Assembly (NCBI GenBank): GCA_963978905.1
Contig: OZ022258.1
Location: forward strand, 24,742,716-24,806,715
Origin: Trichostrongylus colubriformis
Taxonomy: Eukaryota; Nematoda; Chromadorea; Rhabditida; Trichostrongylidae
Direction of reading: 5' to 3'
Length of the DNA stretch: 64,000 nucleotides
A model generated the notes under the pieces. The model saw only the letters and a list, made by a program, of their open reading frames with translations, was not told the origin of the DNA and made no database searches. Made by a program: the position numbers and the translations under genes. The first letter of the stretch is position 1; each line of letters starts with the position of its first letter. Shown here in pieces: positions 1-11,964 of the stretch.

Positions 1-204
1 GAAAAGGTTGTTTCGCTAAATTTTTTGTACTAGTACAAAATAGATGGCGTCCCAATACGTTTTTTCGAGCTGTGAGTTCGTCCAGACCACAGTCAGAATG
101 ACCATATTTATAGAGTTTTGTGAAGGGTTTTCTCAATCCACTTTTGTTTCTTTCAACTCTCTTAAATCATTACTGGGCGTAGCTACTTGCGAAGATTATG
201 GTGT

Positions 205-770
205 ACCGCGCCTTTAAAGGGAGAACTGGGGGAAATTGGGACGTAAAGTAAAAGAAGCAGTGAGTATGAAAGTCGAGATGCCTAGTAACAGGACAGTGGA
301 AAAAACGGATGGAAATGGCCAAAAACCAGAGAAATGGGACCCCCTTCTCACCGTTAGTCCTCGCTCGGACGAGCTTATCGTCATGAGGCGGATAATCCCA
401 AAGAAATTCCATTGGCATGTTACCACGCAAGCACAAGGAAATTTTTGGAAGTACGACAGCTTCCGTTTTCTGGAGTGAACTTCAAGCTCAAACTGCAAAA
501 GCGCGCTGCAACACCTTCGATCTCGCCGCATATCCTTGGCCGTTCTCATCGCAGCCGGACAGGAATCACGGCTTGGAGGCGGGACTTTCCGCCTTCCGGT
601 AAGGTCAATGAAGTCCGATCATCCAAAGCCGTCAGCTCTTATCCGTTATGCCGTCACTACAGCTTGGGAGCGCCCTTTTTGATAGGGATTCCGCTGTAAG
701 TATGTAAGCTTCTTGGGCCCATAGTTTCCATGTGAAAAACTTCTTTTAATGAATAAAATAACCGTTATCG
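205..770 (+). repeat. Interspersed repeat family R1, copy A
   Basis: This stretch is non-coding. Its first half (about 210-350) matches 34,590-34,710 in the same orientation and 4,990-5,130 in reverse, with a shared core around GAGAAATGGGACCC and TGCCTAGTAACAGGACAGTGG. Its second part contains a CCGCCTTCCGG block, and a phrase close to CCCATAGTTTCCATG recurs near 35,070. The copies are diverged, so this is an old dispersed element. I see no terminal inverted repeat or coding capacity and cannot assign a class. The short ORFs here are incidental. Confidence 0.55.
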
Positions 771-2960
771 TTATCCCAAATGCTGTCTTTAATGCACTGT
801 AGCTCGATCAGATGTGCGCGGTTTTGCGAGCATGAGTGTAGATCCCAAATTTATATTTTACTGCACATGGAAGACAAGGCCATAAAGTTCCCTTTAGTGA
901 TTTCTTTCTGCTCAGGCACTTGAATAGGTGAAGTACATAGGTTGGACAATTGCATCTTTGCTGAGCTTTAAAGCGACCTGACTTCGTCGCGTATGCAGAT
1001 GAGAAGTGGTCTCTGGAAACCCATTCCAGATGTACGACTCGTTTTGATACGAGAGAAGGCACAGCTCGTTAGAACAATCCACACCATGTCAAAAGGTACG
1101 ATCGCTTTCACTGTAGTGCTTAAATGACAATCCATAAACTTTCCGCCTTCCGGTAAGGTCACCCACGATCAATGCTACAGATCAAGGAAGAACCATGTCT
1201 AGATCCCACCAAAAAATGGAAATTAAGTACAGCAAATAGCTCCTATCAGTCATGTTGCACAAGCAAAACTTCGAACGATGAACTCTTTCCTCACAGTGCG
1301 GCTCACCATCTCGAAAGGGAGGAAAGTGTAGGAAGCGAGATGATGTGGAAAGAACACGACGGGATTTGAAAGTCTGTGAAATTCGAATTTGGAAACTAGA
1401 GGGGTGTTCGTGTCGTCCATCGTAGACGCTTGTGCGAACTAATGAACAATATGCAACTAATTAAAATGGCTATCGCTAGAGGTTAAATGAATCAAAATGA
1501 AGCGAAATTCATATCTAAAATCTTGATTTCCCATAAGCATACGGCAAAAAAAGAGGGCAGTCATGACACCAAAATGAAGCTTTGGAAAGAGACTTATTGA
1601 ACAGCTCGACGGCTGCCAACCTCTTCATCAGCCGCGTTCTCTTAATCGGAACTTTGGAGAGTCGAAATTAGGGAGAAGTGAATAAAGTCTGCTACCAAAC
1701 AAGCAAACAGTGAAACGGAACGCAATTTTTGATCTGGATCCTCTCATCTCCTCGATAAAATGTGTCTTCATCCAAAAATTATACTTCTACCTCCTAACAT
1801 AAATTTAGGCTTGAGACACAGTCGTTATTAGCAGTCACACGCGATTCCCACGGGCGGAGCCGACTCGTACGTCACAACACGCGACGCAATATTCTGATAT
1901 GAGGTTATACACTTCGCAGCTCTTTACTGTCGTGTAGAAACAAATTCATTTTTCTATAAATGTGGAGGAGCCAACTGTGTGAAATTCACCTTTCAAGGAA
2001 ATGGACAAAGGATGAAGATGCAAGGTGACCTAATGAATTTACAGAACATACCAGTTCGGAAACAGACACAGGTTCTCGTTCGAAATCTTCTTTCGATTTC
2101 GATAAGTCGCCTCTAAAAAAGCAATTATCATGGAGAAAGCTATTGAAGACCACGTCAACGCTAAACTAGTCACATAGTTATAGTATAAGATGATCGTCAT
2201 TGTAATCACTATGTTGCGGTGTGGATGAGTGCATGGGTGGCGAGCAAGTGGTTTGATAGGTCAGGTCACCAGTGGTGTGCCAACCATTTTATTATGGGAA
2301 AGACAACATAACCCTGTCATCAGACAGAAGTTGTATGTTATTAATTGTCACAGCAACTAGGTATCTATACGTATCATCTGATTCTTCTATTAGAAAGTCT
2401 ATTAGAAGTTCTATTTTGCAAAAAGAAAAAAGTCCAACGCAGTTACTTGATTCAAAGAAGAATTGAGGTCAAAGTTTCGAGCCTCATTTAATCCTTTGCT
2501 GGGATGCGCCGCGCATTCTACAATAGTCGCATTACGAATCATGATGACAGGTGAATGTTGGCGAAAGGGAAACTGTCACCAATTCGCCTACACAGGTGGT
2601 CAGAATTCTTGCTTAGCCTGGGCGGTAAAATTCATCAATTCAATTGGAGAGCGCACTGTTAGAGTGATTTAAGAGCTGCCAACTGTTGCGCTTTATCGTG
2701 CATTGGTACAGAAGGATGCTGACAATAAAGAAGTGAAAGCTCATTCGAGCAAGAGTTGAAGGACAATGGAAGGATTTTTTTAGCTGTGATTTTGAGCGGC
2801 GCCGCATTTGATTAAATTTCAGTTACCTGCTCTAAGTGACTTTTGAGGTGAGCATATGGCCTTTCAAAAAGGATGTTAATCGATATTCACGCTCTGTACT
2901 AATTAGTAGCATTAGCAATTAATGACCATATGACTACTCGGCTACTTCCCTCTACCGACA
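771..2960. other. No recognised gene
   Basis: I see no ORF longer than about 80 codons with a recognisable family, no tRNA and no clear repeat pair here. A fragment at about 1,141-1,160 repeats the TTTCCGCCTTCCGGTAAGGTC phrase of repeat R1 at about 586-605, so at least part of it is R1-related debris. Confidence 0.5.
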
Positions 2961-2984
2961 GCCATGTTATAGAATCGTGAGGCA

Positions 2985-3265
2985 GCGTTTATACTTTGCG
3001 GTTCCAGCGGCAGGGTGCTGCTGCTGTCTCTACGTCTTCGTCTGTGCCACCATATCTCGCTGTTTGCATTGTCTCTGCACCTGCCGGTGCCACTCTGACT
3101 CGCTGCCTGTGAAGCAGCCACGCTCTGCCGGCGCAGTGTATGAGGAAAGCGACGTAAGCGATTACAGGCGCAGTGTACGATAACATGACTATTCCACTGA
3201 CATCTGTATACAGATAGCCCCTTTCACAGCTGCAAAAATTGCAGCTCCAGCGCAGCTCTAGGTTG
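2985..3265. repeat. Degenerate GC-rich repeat related to palindrome sequence
   Basis: This GC-rich patch starts with a TATACTTTGC phrase. Its middle (GTGCCACTCTGACTCGCTGCC to GCGCAGTGTATGAG, about 3,090-3,145) resembles 14,078-14,135 in the left palindrome arm, where CATACTTTGC and GCAAAGTATGA-like ends also occur. It is probably a small dispersed element. The ORFs of 68 and 96 codons on opposite strands here look like by-products of GC-rich composition. Confidence 0.35.
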
Positions 3266-3434
3266 AACAGAAAGCGCACGGAGAAACAGTATGTGGGATG
3301 GCGGTCACCGTTTTATAGTGGCCAAGCGGAGGAAACTACTCGGAAAGAAACGCATGTGTCGATCGGACAAGAAAGGAATGGAAGAAATCTTAGTGGTAAA
3401 GGCAAGGTAGTTGATTGATGTTATGATGTTATTA

Positions 3435-3533
3435 CCTTGATGTTATTACACGAATACAACGACTCTGCCTTTTTCCTCCGACGTTGTCGGAGGAAAAAGG
3501 TAGAGTCGTTGTATTCGTGTAATAACATCAAGG
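3435..3533. repeat. 99-bp near-perfect hairpin
   Basis: Two 48-nt arms (3,435-3,482 and 3,486-3,533) are reverse complements with a single mismatch (CTGCC against GGTAG) around a 3-nt loop GTT. The outer ends read CCTTGATG and CATCAAGG. No coding sequence is present. A direct partial repeat of the left end (TGATGTTATTACCTTGATGTTATTAC) lies just outside. It could be a very young foldback MITE, a palindrome made by template switching, or a source of double-stranded or small RNA. Confidence 0.9.
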
Positions 3534-4685
3534 AGAAACTTATGTTAATGCTTAGATCCGGGCTATGATTTCACCCAGGCTGAGGCTAGATTTGGAAAGG
3601 ACATATTTCTAGAATTTTCGAAAGGCTTTTTAGTAGTCTCAGCTCATGTATCACTAAACACCTGAAGATGACTACTGAGCCTTATGACCCCCAAAGATTG
3701 TTGTGAACTGTGCTTTCAAATTATCTTTACTTGTCCAGTTGAGGGCGTGACTTGTGGATAGTGGGTTCGTAGACCGAAAACAGACTTCTTCCTGCTCCAA
3801 TCTGATATAGCTCGCTCTTCATGCTGCATGTGTGCATCATGAATGCATGGCTCTACGAATTAGACTGAGTTTAACAAAATGAAAAATATATTGTACATTG
3901 TAAAATGGATGGTGTCTTGATAGTGATGCAAATACACCGTCACTGCTTCAAGGGCCTTGCAGGATGTATGAGTAGTTCTAAATGTAGTCTCCAAAGAAAG
4001 AGAACTAACGGAAACAAGGTACTCCTACCTGCACAGAAGGACGTCGACTACATTGCCCAGAAGTGTCATTGGAAACCAGTCCTTTTTCAGCTTTGTACTA
4101 GCCATATAGTAGACAAATTCCAACGTTCGCTCAAGAGCGATTTAGTACTGGTGGCAACAAGCACAGTTATAAAGGAAAAGAAAGTAACAAAAACGATTAG
4201 GGAAAATGTTTCAAATGCGCAACCGCTTCACTTGTGAAATGCGACGAAAGGAGCAAAATCCGTTTCGATCTTGCTTTACGGAACAAATTTGAATTTCAAA
4301 TTATCAACAGTTAATCGCATGACGGTCCCACGCACAGTCCATAGGCTGCCAGTGCCGGCGATAACAGAGAAGCTTGGTAGCTGTCCGGCAAACGGCTGAT
4401 TTCGGATGTTTCTTCCGATCTCAATCACCATTCTGCTCAGCGACGCTCGTTTTCAACTGATGAGCGGATTGTAATGCAACTAACTCGATTTGCATGAACA
4501 CTCAACGGTCTAGCCGAAATCATCACTTTATCGTGTAGTTTTTTTCCCTTTATGTGGTTTTGCTTAAAGACATCATTAGGGGTAGGCAATAGTGGAGAAA
4601 TCCCAAGAAGAAGTCACTCACATGGTAGTCCTGAGCCTAAGAAGGCTATCTGCGGCGAAATCCCGGTGAAAAAGCGCCCCTCCGA
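3534..4685. other. No recognised gene
   Basis: A 110-codon plus-strand ORF (3,905-4,237) has no recognisable motif, signal peptide or splice context, and I do not call it a gene. Otherwise I see nothing supportable here. Confidence 0.4.
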
Positions 4686-4689
4686 GCTG

Positions 4690-5145
4690 TAGAAGCGCTG
4701 CAAAACGGCGAAGCGTTCAGGGGCTCCGCCTCTGCCACTCAGTGGCTCCGCCTCTCGATGACGTAATTCCCGATTGATTGGGGTGAGAGCGGTCGAGGAG
4801 ATGGGGTAGGATCGGGGGTTTTGCGGCGCGCTTTCGCAGTTTTAGCGTGAAACTCACTCAAGAAATAGATGTTGTCGTCTTTCCAAACAATTCCCCTGTG
4901 TTTACTTGGCAACATGCCAATGGAAAACTAGATCAGACTACTCCCCTCTTGACGGACAGGTCGTCCGCTTCGAGAATCAACAGTGGAAAGGGGGTCCTAT
5001 TTCTCGGGTTTTAGGCCAATTCCATCCGCTGTTTCTTCACTGTCCTATTGCTAGGCATCTCGGCTTTCATATGCACTATTTCTTTTACTTTTCGTCCGAC
5101 TTTCCCCTAATGATGCCTTTAATTGTTTCCTGCTTCTTCTCTGAG
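4690..5145 (-). repeat. Interspersed repeat family R1, copy B (inverted)
   Basis: Positions 4,985-5,130 are the reverse complement of the core of R1 copy A (about 210-350) and copy C (about 34,590-34,710). Shared words include GGTCCTATTTCTCGGG, CACTGTCCTATTGCTAGGCAT and ACTTTTCGTCCGA. The 4,690-4,800 part, with repeated GGCTCCGCCTCT blocks, resembles 62,590-62,690. It is non-coding. Confidence 0.55.
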
Positions 5146-7326
5146 TATTGCATTCAGTTTCATTGAAATCGATTAGTTGCATTGAAACACGGTAACCACA
5201 TTGAAAACGGGTGTGTAATAACAGAAATTAGAAGTAAAATAGCCGATTCCAGTTGTTCGGTGGGCAACTATCAACTGTGCTCGGGCACCACTCTGCTCTC
5301 AGCCAAGTCCTCGGAACATAAACTGTATGTTGAAAATCATTGTGAACTGCTTTTATAACTCATCATAAGGGTGCGAGTGCAATTTTTTGTTGTTGTGGAA
5401 GTGCATCATGCAACTACCAACAGGCTTTCGAACGTGAAGAGCCAGTTAACTTTTCAAGAAAGCGTATTGTTGCAGTATTAAATTAACACCATTTAGACGT
5501 TAGAGGGAATAATGTTTCAGATTTTAAGAGTGCGAGTAGAAATCGAAGTTTGCAATTCTCGTCTCGATTGATATCACGGTGGTGCAGTGATTCCTGTCTC
5601 AGCTATTTGATTCATTAAACAAATATTTCTCTGCAAGTAAAAAATCGAATCAAATTTTTCTCAGCGGATAAAAATTTGCAAGTGTAAGGTACAGTATGGG
5701 TATGGCTTTTTTGATCCGATATATTTGAGCCAGGTTGGTGAAGGGCCATTTGGGGAAGTACATATCACTTCCCCAAATTAGTGAAACAATGACTCATGTT
5801 GTACTGACGCTGACCTCGAATATGTCATTCGTGGCGTCAACATCGTTTAGCACCAAGCTGTTAAAAGTGGTCATGAGTAAACCTCCTTGAAGGCAACGGA
5901 AACGGGATAGGCAACAGTGAATTGGGTTGCCCCTGTGTGCAAGTTTCACCGAGTATGAAAAAAGCTGTGAATGTCCTGAATTGCTGCCGCAATGAAATTT
6001 TGACGAAATATTATCATTTTCAACATCGCGGTGGTGCGATAGTTGAATAAAAAAACTACTTTTTCTTCTGGGAAGTGCGTTGGGTTAACAGGAATTACTG
6101 CTTCAAACAACAGTTACAAACAAGTATATTCGTTAAAAACATATAATGGCCATTTCAGACCGCGGCAAAATGACAATTTTATGAGACTGAAAAAGGCGAT
6201 CGGTAACGGTGACACGTGCTCAACATGGTGTGATACGATTTGAAAAGCGGTTAGATTGCCATCGGCGGAAAAAGCAAAAACGGACTGGGCCTGTCGGATC
6301 CCATCACACGTTCTATGAAAATGTGCTTTCCGGTGAGCAGCATATTCCACCAGCAACTTGCTAGAGCAGTTTTGTTGTATTGTTCAGACAGATGAATAAC
6401 CAGAAACTGAAAGAAGTACGAACACAAGGTAACTTGGTTGTAGCAGGGACAGACATGCAAGCAGGTGAATTTTCCTATAGTAACATTTCTTCGGGTGCCA
6501 AAGTTCGGCCGCGTTGTGAAGAAGTGCCCTCGCTATCAACCCCTATAAGCGATAAATTTTATTGCTTCACACCAGCGAATAGTTGAGACATCGTTAAAAC
6601 TGGGCGAACAAAAGAATAAAGCAGAAGTACCGTGTGGAACATAGAGTCTCGTTCGTGTCGATCTGTGAACACTGTAGGTAACCACATAAAATATCCGCGC
6701 CACGAATCAAAGTACAGAAATGAATACACTTTCAAAGACTGAAGGCTCCTCTTTTTATATTGCGCAACCATTTTCGAATAAAAAGAAAGGCCGAATACAC
6801 TTACGGTCATAAAAATTCATGGGCTACCCATAAACTCGTCGAAAACCCTGTATTCAACCACTTTGTGGAAAGATTACCAATTTCGTAAAAAAGGGTATCT
6901 ATTAGTTTTCTTACTCCCTATCCTCCAAGAAAGGAGCATAGCAAACGTATTGAACAATAAGCACAGACAAGGATATACCTTTCAAACTTCTCCTCTTCGT
7001 CCCTAGTGCTTTTATTAAGCTTTTCAAAAGTACAAATTAGTTCAATTCAGAGTCTCTCCTTAGGAGTCACTCAGCTGAATTTTGTAGACGTGCAATGACT
7101 ACATTGATTTTTGGTGCCACATTAATTCCCCGCCACACAGGATTCATGTGTTTTCGGAGGAAGCACATAGCTGGCTACTGCCATTTCTTTCCTGGGAAGG
7201 CTTTCTTTTTTGTGATTCCTACACTACTTTTCTTTCCAGTGTTTTTCACTGGATCGTGCACGACAAGTCTCGAGGTGCTTCGAGGGCATCTCCTTGGGTG
7301 CCATGCTTGCAGAAACTATTGCTCAA
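5146..7326. other. No recognised gene
   Basis: The only clear structure is a small perfect hairpin at 5,748-5,778 (12-nt arms ATTTGGGGAAGT / ACTTCCCCAAAT, 7-nt loop). The ORFs here are short and show no family signature. Confidence 0.45.
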
Positions 7327-7808
7327 AGGCACATTCCAGGATTATTGGGATATCACATCTCCTGCTATGGATGGATAGTTCGACCCAAGCCACGTAGGCT
7401 GCACCTTTACCGAGAAGTGGATGTCTGTTCCTGGAGCGTGCAGAGCCAAAGAATCTAGCGCAACAGCCCGGCCCCGCCCACCCCAGCCGGCGGTCTGCCT
7501 TTACTCTTCGACTCTTATCTTTGACATATATATACCAACTAGTGGCCAAGATCTTGAAATTGGCAGTAAACCAATCGTCTCGTGAAGTAAACCCACTACT
7601 GAGTGACCTGACCCCACACCAAGCATCGGAACACTTGCAGCACACCCCCGGCTGGGGTGGGCGGAGAGCTGTTGCGCTAGATTCTTTGGCTCTGCACGCT
7701 CCAGGAACAGACATCCACGCCTCGGTAAAGGTACAGCCTACGTAGCTTGGGTCGAACTATCCATCCACGGTAGGAGATGTGATATCCCAGTAATCCTGGA
7801 ATGTGCCT
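7327..7808. mobile_element. TTAA-type MITE, copy 1 (foldback)
   Basis: This non-autonomous element begins AGGCACATTCCAGGATTA and ends with the reverse complement. The flanks TCAA / TTGA are variants of TTAA. Outer arms (7,327-7,400 and 7,735-7,808) and inner arms (about 7,437-7,500 and 7,645-7,725, around GCGCAACAG / CTGTTGCGC) are both inverted, so almost the whole 482 bp can fold back. The same termini occur at 17,994-18,512 with an exact TTAA duplication and at 49,754-50,215. The termini and target suggest mobilisation by a piggyBac-like transposase, which is an inference. The ORFs inside are shadows of the inverted repeat. Confidence 0.75.
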
Positions 7809-8339
7809 TTGAGTGATGTAAAATTTTGCAAGCCTCTACAATATTCCTTCAGTCGTCTGAAGGCACATCGTAGGATTACGATGCGTGGATATAAGCGCTG
7901 ACTTATGAAGCAAGAGGTGCGGATGAGTACGACAGCGAAGGTAAAACAGAAAGAAGCCCCTGAAAATTGTAAAAATAAGGCCTCTCGGCATCACTTGTGC
8001 GAGTTTACTGCGTGAAGTGAACCTTCGTGTCTGTCCCCGCTAAATATTGTCATGAGGAACTCTGACCAGCGAGAGGGTATGACATCCATGAAACTTTGAA
8101 ATGATACTCAGATTGATTGGTAGTGTCTCGACTGCTGTTTACAACTATGAAAACCAAAACTGCACAATACCACTCCGAAGCTAATTAGGAGGCTCCAAAT
8201 TTTGCTTGCGATGATTCCTCGGAAGGACTTTGCTTGAAGTAAGGCATTATGCATTTTAGGGAGCCACGCATGGCAAAGTACCCGACCAATGAGTCATCGC
8301 AGGCAAACTGGTTCCTTCTAGCTCGCTTCGGAGTGGCAG

Positions 8340-8650
8340 TTTGCAAGTGGTTCACATGTTAGTCATCAGGGTTCGAGACCCTATTGACTTACCTAAGCCT
8401 CACTCCAAAGCTCCATACGAAGTTAAAACCACTTCCTGGTGAGATGTTATTTACCCATGTCAAAGTTTTTTTCCGCTGTTGGAATCCCTTCCTTCTCTTA
8501 ACTTATCACATTATTGCAGGCCTCTTTGCCACGTTGTTGCTACCGCCACCGCCTGGCTTTCCACGCTCTAGAAATCCACAGTCACCCTAGATAAAGATGC
8601 TATCTACTTAGCTGTGGGTCGAACTATCCAACTATCCTACCATGAAAGGA
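8340..8650. repeat. Degenerate repeat with tRNA-like B box and MITE fragment
   Basis: A perfect RNA polymerase III B-box word, GGTTCGAGACC, lies at about 8,370-8,380. I could not fold a full tRNA around it, so it may be a SINE remnant. Downstream, about 8,555-8,640 resembles the 3' part of the MITE at 7,327-7,808 (GGGTCGAACTATCC shared). There is no gene. Confidence 0.35.
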
Positions 8651-8663
8651 ATTGTATTATCTA

Positions 8664-9935
8664 CAGGGTGATCCATAAATAGTGCAACACGGTTTTTACT
8701 GCATACCTTTTCTCAGAATCAATTTTATTACAAAAAACCTTCATCTATTACAAACAACGATAGCTACTAGAAGTGCCCTCCCTTTGCCGCGATGACTGCC
8801 CTCAAACGCTTGGGATGCGCCTCTACTACGGCCCGAATCGTCTCTTGTGGTATATTTTTCCAAGCTTTCCTGAGCGATGACTTCAGTTCCTTAAATTGTT
8901 CCTTTAATTAGAGCAAACCTTCTCCTCTAAGATGCCTCAGATAGAAAATTCCATAGCGTTGAGATCCGCTGAGCAAGCGGGCCATTCATTTGAGGATATG
9001 TAGGCTGGAAGATTGGTACGGCACCAGTCCTCAACGCATTCCGCTCTGTGTGCAGGAGCGCCGTCTTGTTGAAAGGTCCATTTCTCCTTTGTGAAATGCG
9101 CAGAGGACCAGGGTAGAGGTACATCACTTCATAACAACATCTCTCAAGTAAGTTCCGGCATCCAGCTTGGTTCCTTTTTCGACAAAAACCAGCGGAGTGC
9201 GCCCAGTAGCTGACATCCCCGCTCAAACCATGGCAGATTTAGGCTTCTGCTTTCTGTAAGCATTCCTTCCGACCTCATCGGCTTCCTTTGAAGTTTGAGC
9301 GAGCTTTCTCTTTTTTTGGGCATTGTAGGTCTGTCCCACGGCGAAAATTTTCTCGTCGGTGAACACAGTCCTCAGATGGTCGCCCTGATCGGCCCTTGCC
9401 AACAGCGCCACACATTTTTCCTTCCTGCACTTCTTCTCCTCTTCAGTCAAGCCGTGTCTCCTTTGCATCCTATAGGGGTACATGTGTAGTTGCTCCCTGA
9501 CGACTCTCCACATAGTTGTGTAGGGGACTCCCATTTCCCTGGCCATCTTTCTTATGCTCCTACATGCATTACGGTCGATCCGCTTTTTGACAATCTTCCG
9601 GAGTTTTGAAGTGGTGGAGCTCACGGTCGCCCACGTCGAGGAGGACATACCGGGATTCTTTGTTTCAGCGCACGATACACAGTGGAGCGGTTCACATTCA
9701 AGAGCTGAGCGATTTCCTTTGGAGTATGTCCGATCTTGCTCTGCGAGCGAATAGCGCATGTGTTGGAATTTGGAGGCACCATGAACGGTAGAGAGAACGG
9801 CAGGCAGTGTAATTTGGGTGTAATATGTAGAGGAGGATTTGACGGAAGTATAAACCCACCAAGCTATCGAAAAATTCAATAATGCTCGAGAAAAATTACG
9901 CGAGAATTATGTTGCACCATTTATGGATCACCCTG
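8664..9935 (-). mobile_element. Tc1/mariner-type DNA transposon (1.27 kb, defective)
   Basis: The ends are inverted repeats: the left end starts CAGGGTGATCCATAAATAG and the right end is the complement of CAGGGTGATCCATAAATGG. The left flank is TA; the right flank reads TG, a probable decay of the TA duplication. The element encodes a broken transposase on the minus strand. Length and architecture fit a single-ORF Tc1/mariner element. Confidence 0.85.
8935..9879 (-). pseudogene. Tc1/mariner transposase pseudogene
   Basis: The minus-strand frame 9,223-9,879 carries a helix-turn-helix-like N-terminal part (residues around RKIVKKRIDRNACRSIRKMA and GVPYTTMWRVV) and the start of the DDE/D catalytic domain (VFTDEKIFAV, the first catalytic Asp). 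Past its stop, adjacent frames continue with transposase-like sequence (for example SYWAHSAGFCRKRNQAG in frame 8,927-9,226, and other pieces in the third frame). At least one frameshift and several stops therefore separate the first catalytic residue from the rest. It would not make active enzyme. Confidence 0.75.
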
Positions 9936-10720
9936 TGAATAATCGTGGCCTAAGCCTTCAAGAATGAACATTTTGTTTCTCCAACGCATATTTGCCCACA
10001 TCGATGACAAGCTACAAGCACACCGACTTCCGGAGCTGGCATATCATATCATACTTACGGGTATAGTAACTGCAACCTTCCCTCCAACATTTATCCGAAT
10101 AGGGCTCTGAGTAAGTTTGAACGTAATTTTGAATATCCTCACTATATGTGAAGTCACGAAACTGGGCATTACATGAAAAGAAACATGTGTAGATTGGATA
10201 AAGTTTGGAATGGGTAGGGCCTAGGACAGGAAGTAAGGAGCACACATCGTGCACTGAAACGTCCGGCCTCGAATCGAAATTTGTATTCTGTTTGGAAATA
10301 GTCCACACGTGGGGAAAAGATGAGTTGAGGTCAGTGAGTAGTTTCTGAAAGTCATGAAAAGGCCTAGGCACACTGGGAGAAGCGAACACGAAGGGGCGGT
10401 TCGTACACCAAAAATCAATAACTGGGTTTCAACGCAGCCTAGAGACTAGGTAAAAATCCTTAGAAATAAGTGGCGTCGAAGACATCCTGAACATACTTGA
10501 AGCCACCGGGGACTCCCTCCAAGTATGTGGAGCTTGATATGGTAATGAGTAGTAAGTGAATCCGCCGCAGAAAGCAATTCCAATTGATCCACTGACGCCC
10601 CTGATGTTACACATGCAGTGTGTGCGCTAGCCCAACCATTGAGTTTTATAGGTAGCTGAGAATATTTGACCGCATTCTTGTCCTTTGCTCCGAAGTTTAA
10701 GTCAGTGTGGGCTGACAAAC
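9936..10720. other. Unrecognised sequence with minus-strand ORFs
   Basis: Minus-strand ORFs at 10,012-10,389 (125 codons, several Cys) and 10,446-10,718 (90 codons) have no family signature that I recognise and no clear splice context linking them. They could be exons of an unknown gene or chance ORFs. Confidence 0.25.
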
Positions 10721-11758
10721 TACAATACCCGCCCTAATTTTCCAAAAATAAACGCGGAAAACGCGGATCCGCGTTTTTTCCGTTTTTTCATTATAACTCC
10801 ATCTCTATGCTAAATTTCTATGTAGGTGTATATACCACTTAACTCATCCCGTCAAGTTCTACAACATGGTCGTTCAAGAAATTAGAAAATCTTAATTTTG
10901 ATCACTTCACTTTCTCAAAACGCCAGTGGGCACCCATCAGCAAGTCATGCTCGCTGTGATTATAACCAGCAGGCATATGCGTCCACCGACAGCATTCCGC
11001 AATTTTTGATTAGGTATCCCATGCAGAGTGAGAACTATAAAGATTGTGCGGTTTCCTAGAAGGTGAGATCATTCGATACCGACTTTTCCCAAAAGACCGC
11101 TGTCACTTCAGACCTCCATCTGAAAATCAAATGTACTTGTCTACCGAGTTGAAGATTTCTGGAAAGCCCTGTACTTTAAATTTTCATGAGGTTTCTATTC
11201 AGACTCAAGAATTTTATTATAATAAGACTCTCCTTAATTTTTGAACTCATGCAGGTTATCTCCCGGACCGAGCTCTCGATTTCTTGCCCGACCCCTCGAT
11301 CTGCTCGCAATTAGTTGGCCCATTGGGAAGGACGAGCCTGTGTATTGACCGATCTTTTGCATTGATACCTCATTTCCACGTGACCATTGTATTGTATCTA
11401 CTATTTTCGTGATATAGAGCAGCTCACGGCATTAGGGCCTAGGTTGCTTTAGGATTCTACATTACCCACAAAAACCATGCAGCCTGTTGATGCTTTCTGA
11501 ATTTTTTGGAAAAAGCTCATATTTGAGTGAGTATAAAAGTGGGTCGTAGGGCACTTCAGAAAACTGCTGGTGCTGTTCCATCTGCAATTTTTCATAGTCT
11601 TAAATTGTACGCTTTAGCCTTGGTTGGGTCACTGTACACCATTATACATATTGTATAGGACATAAGCAAATTCAGTGGGCTCCATGTATGGCGTGAAGCT
11701 CGTAGAGATTCAGTGTCTGATTTTGGAAATGGTACAACATGAAAATGAAGGAAACTAT

Positions 11759-11964
11759 TTTTTTTTTCAACATGAAAATGAAGGAAACTATTTTTTTTTT
11801 GATATGGTAAATATACCATTCAGAAAGCTGAGTTAAGGTGAAGGTGGTGTCGGTAGTGTAATGGATTAGCACATATCCCCGGAAAGGATAAAGTGCGGGT
11901 TCGAGTCCCGTCCGCCACCGAAGCTTTTGCCCATAACTCAGCATCCTTGTAGGAAGGAAACTAT
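11759..11964 (+). mobile_element. tRNA-derived SINE-like insertion, left arm only
   Basis: The corresponding site in the right arm (about 23,427-23,455) is uninterrupted. Here the sequence GAAGGAAACTAT occurs at 11,747-11,758 and again at 11,953-11,964, as expected for a target-site duplication. The insertion begins with T-rich sequence and an extra copy of about 30 bp of the target (11,769-11,800). It then holds a tRNA-like unit and a short unrelated tail. This looks like a short retroposed element driven by an internal polymerase III promoter. Confidence 0.65.
11847..11919 (+). tRNA. tRNA-like sequence (probable SINE head or tRNA pseudogene)
   Basis: The A box TAGTGTAATGG and B box GGTTCGAGTCC match consensus. 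The cloverleaf folds: acceptor GTGTCGG/CCGCCAC with one mismatch, D stem GTGT/GCAC, anticodon stem TATCC/GGATA, T stem GCGGG/CCCGT. The anticodon loop CCGGAAA would give anticodon GGA (Ser), but position 33 is C rather than U and the long serine variable arm is absent. I therefore read it as a tRNA-derived unit, not a working tRNA gene. Confidence 0.5.

Noticed and set aside
7316..7714. 132-codon minus ORF
   Set aside because: It lies entirely across the inverted arms of a TTAA MITE, so it is a by-product of the repeat.
11847..11919. Functional tRNA-Ser(GGA)
   Set aside because: No long variable arm, C at position 33, an acceptor mismatch, and it sits in a mobile insertion absent from the other arm.
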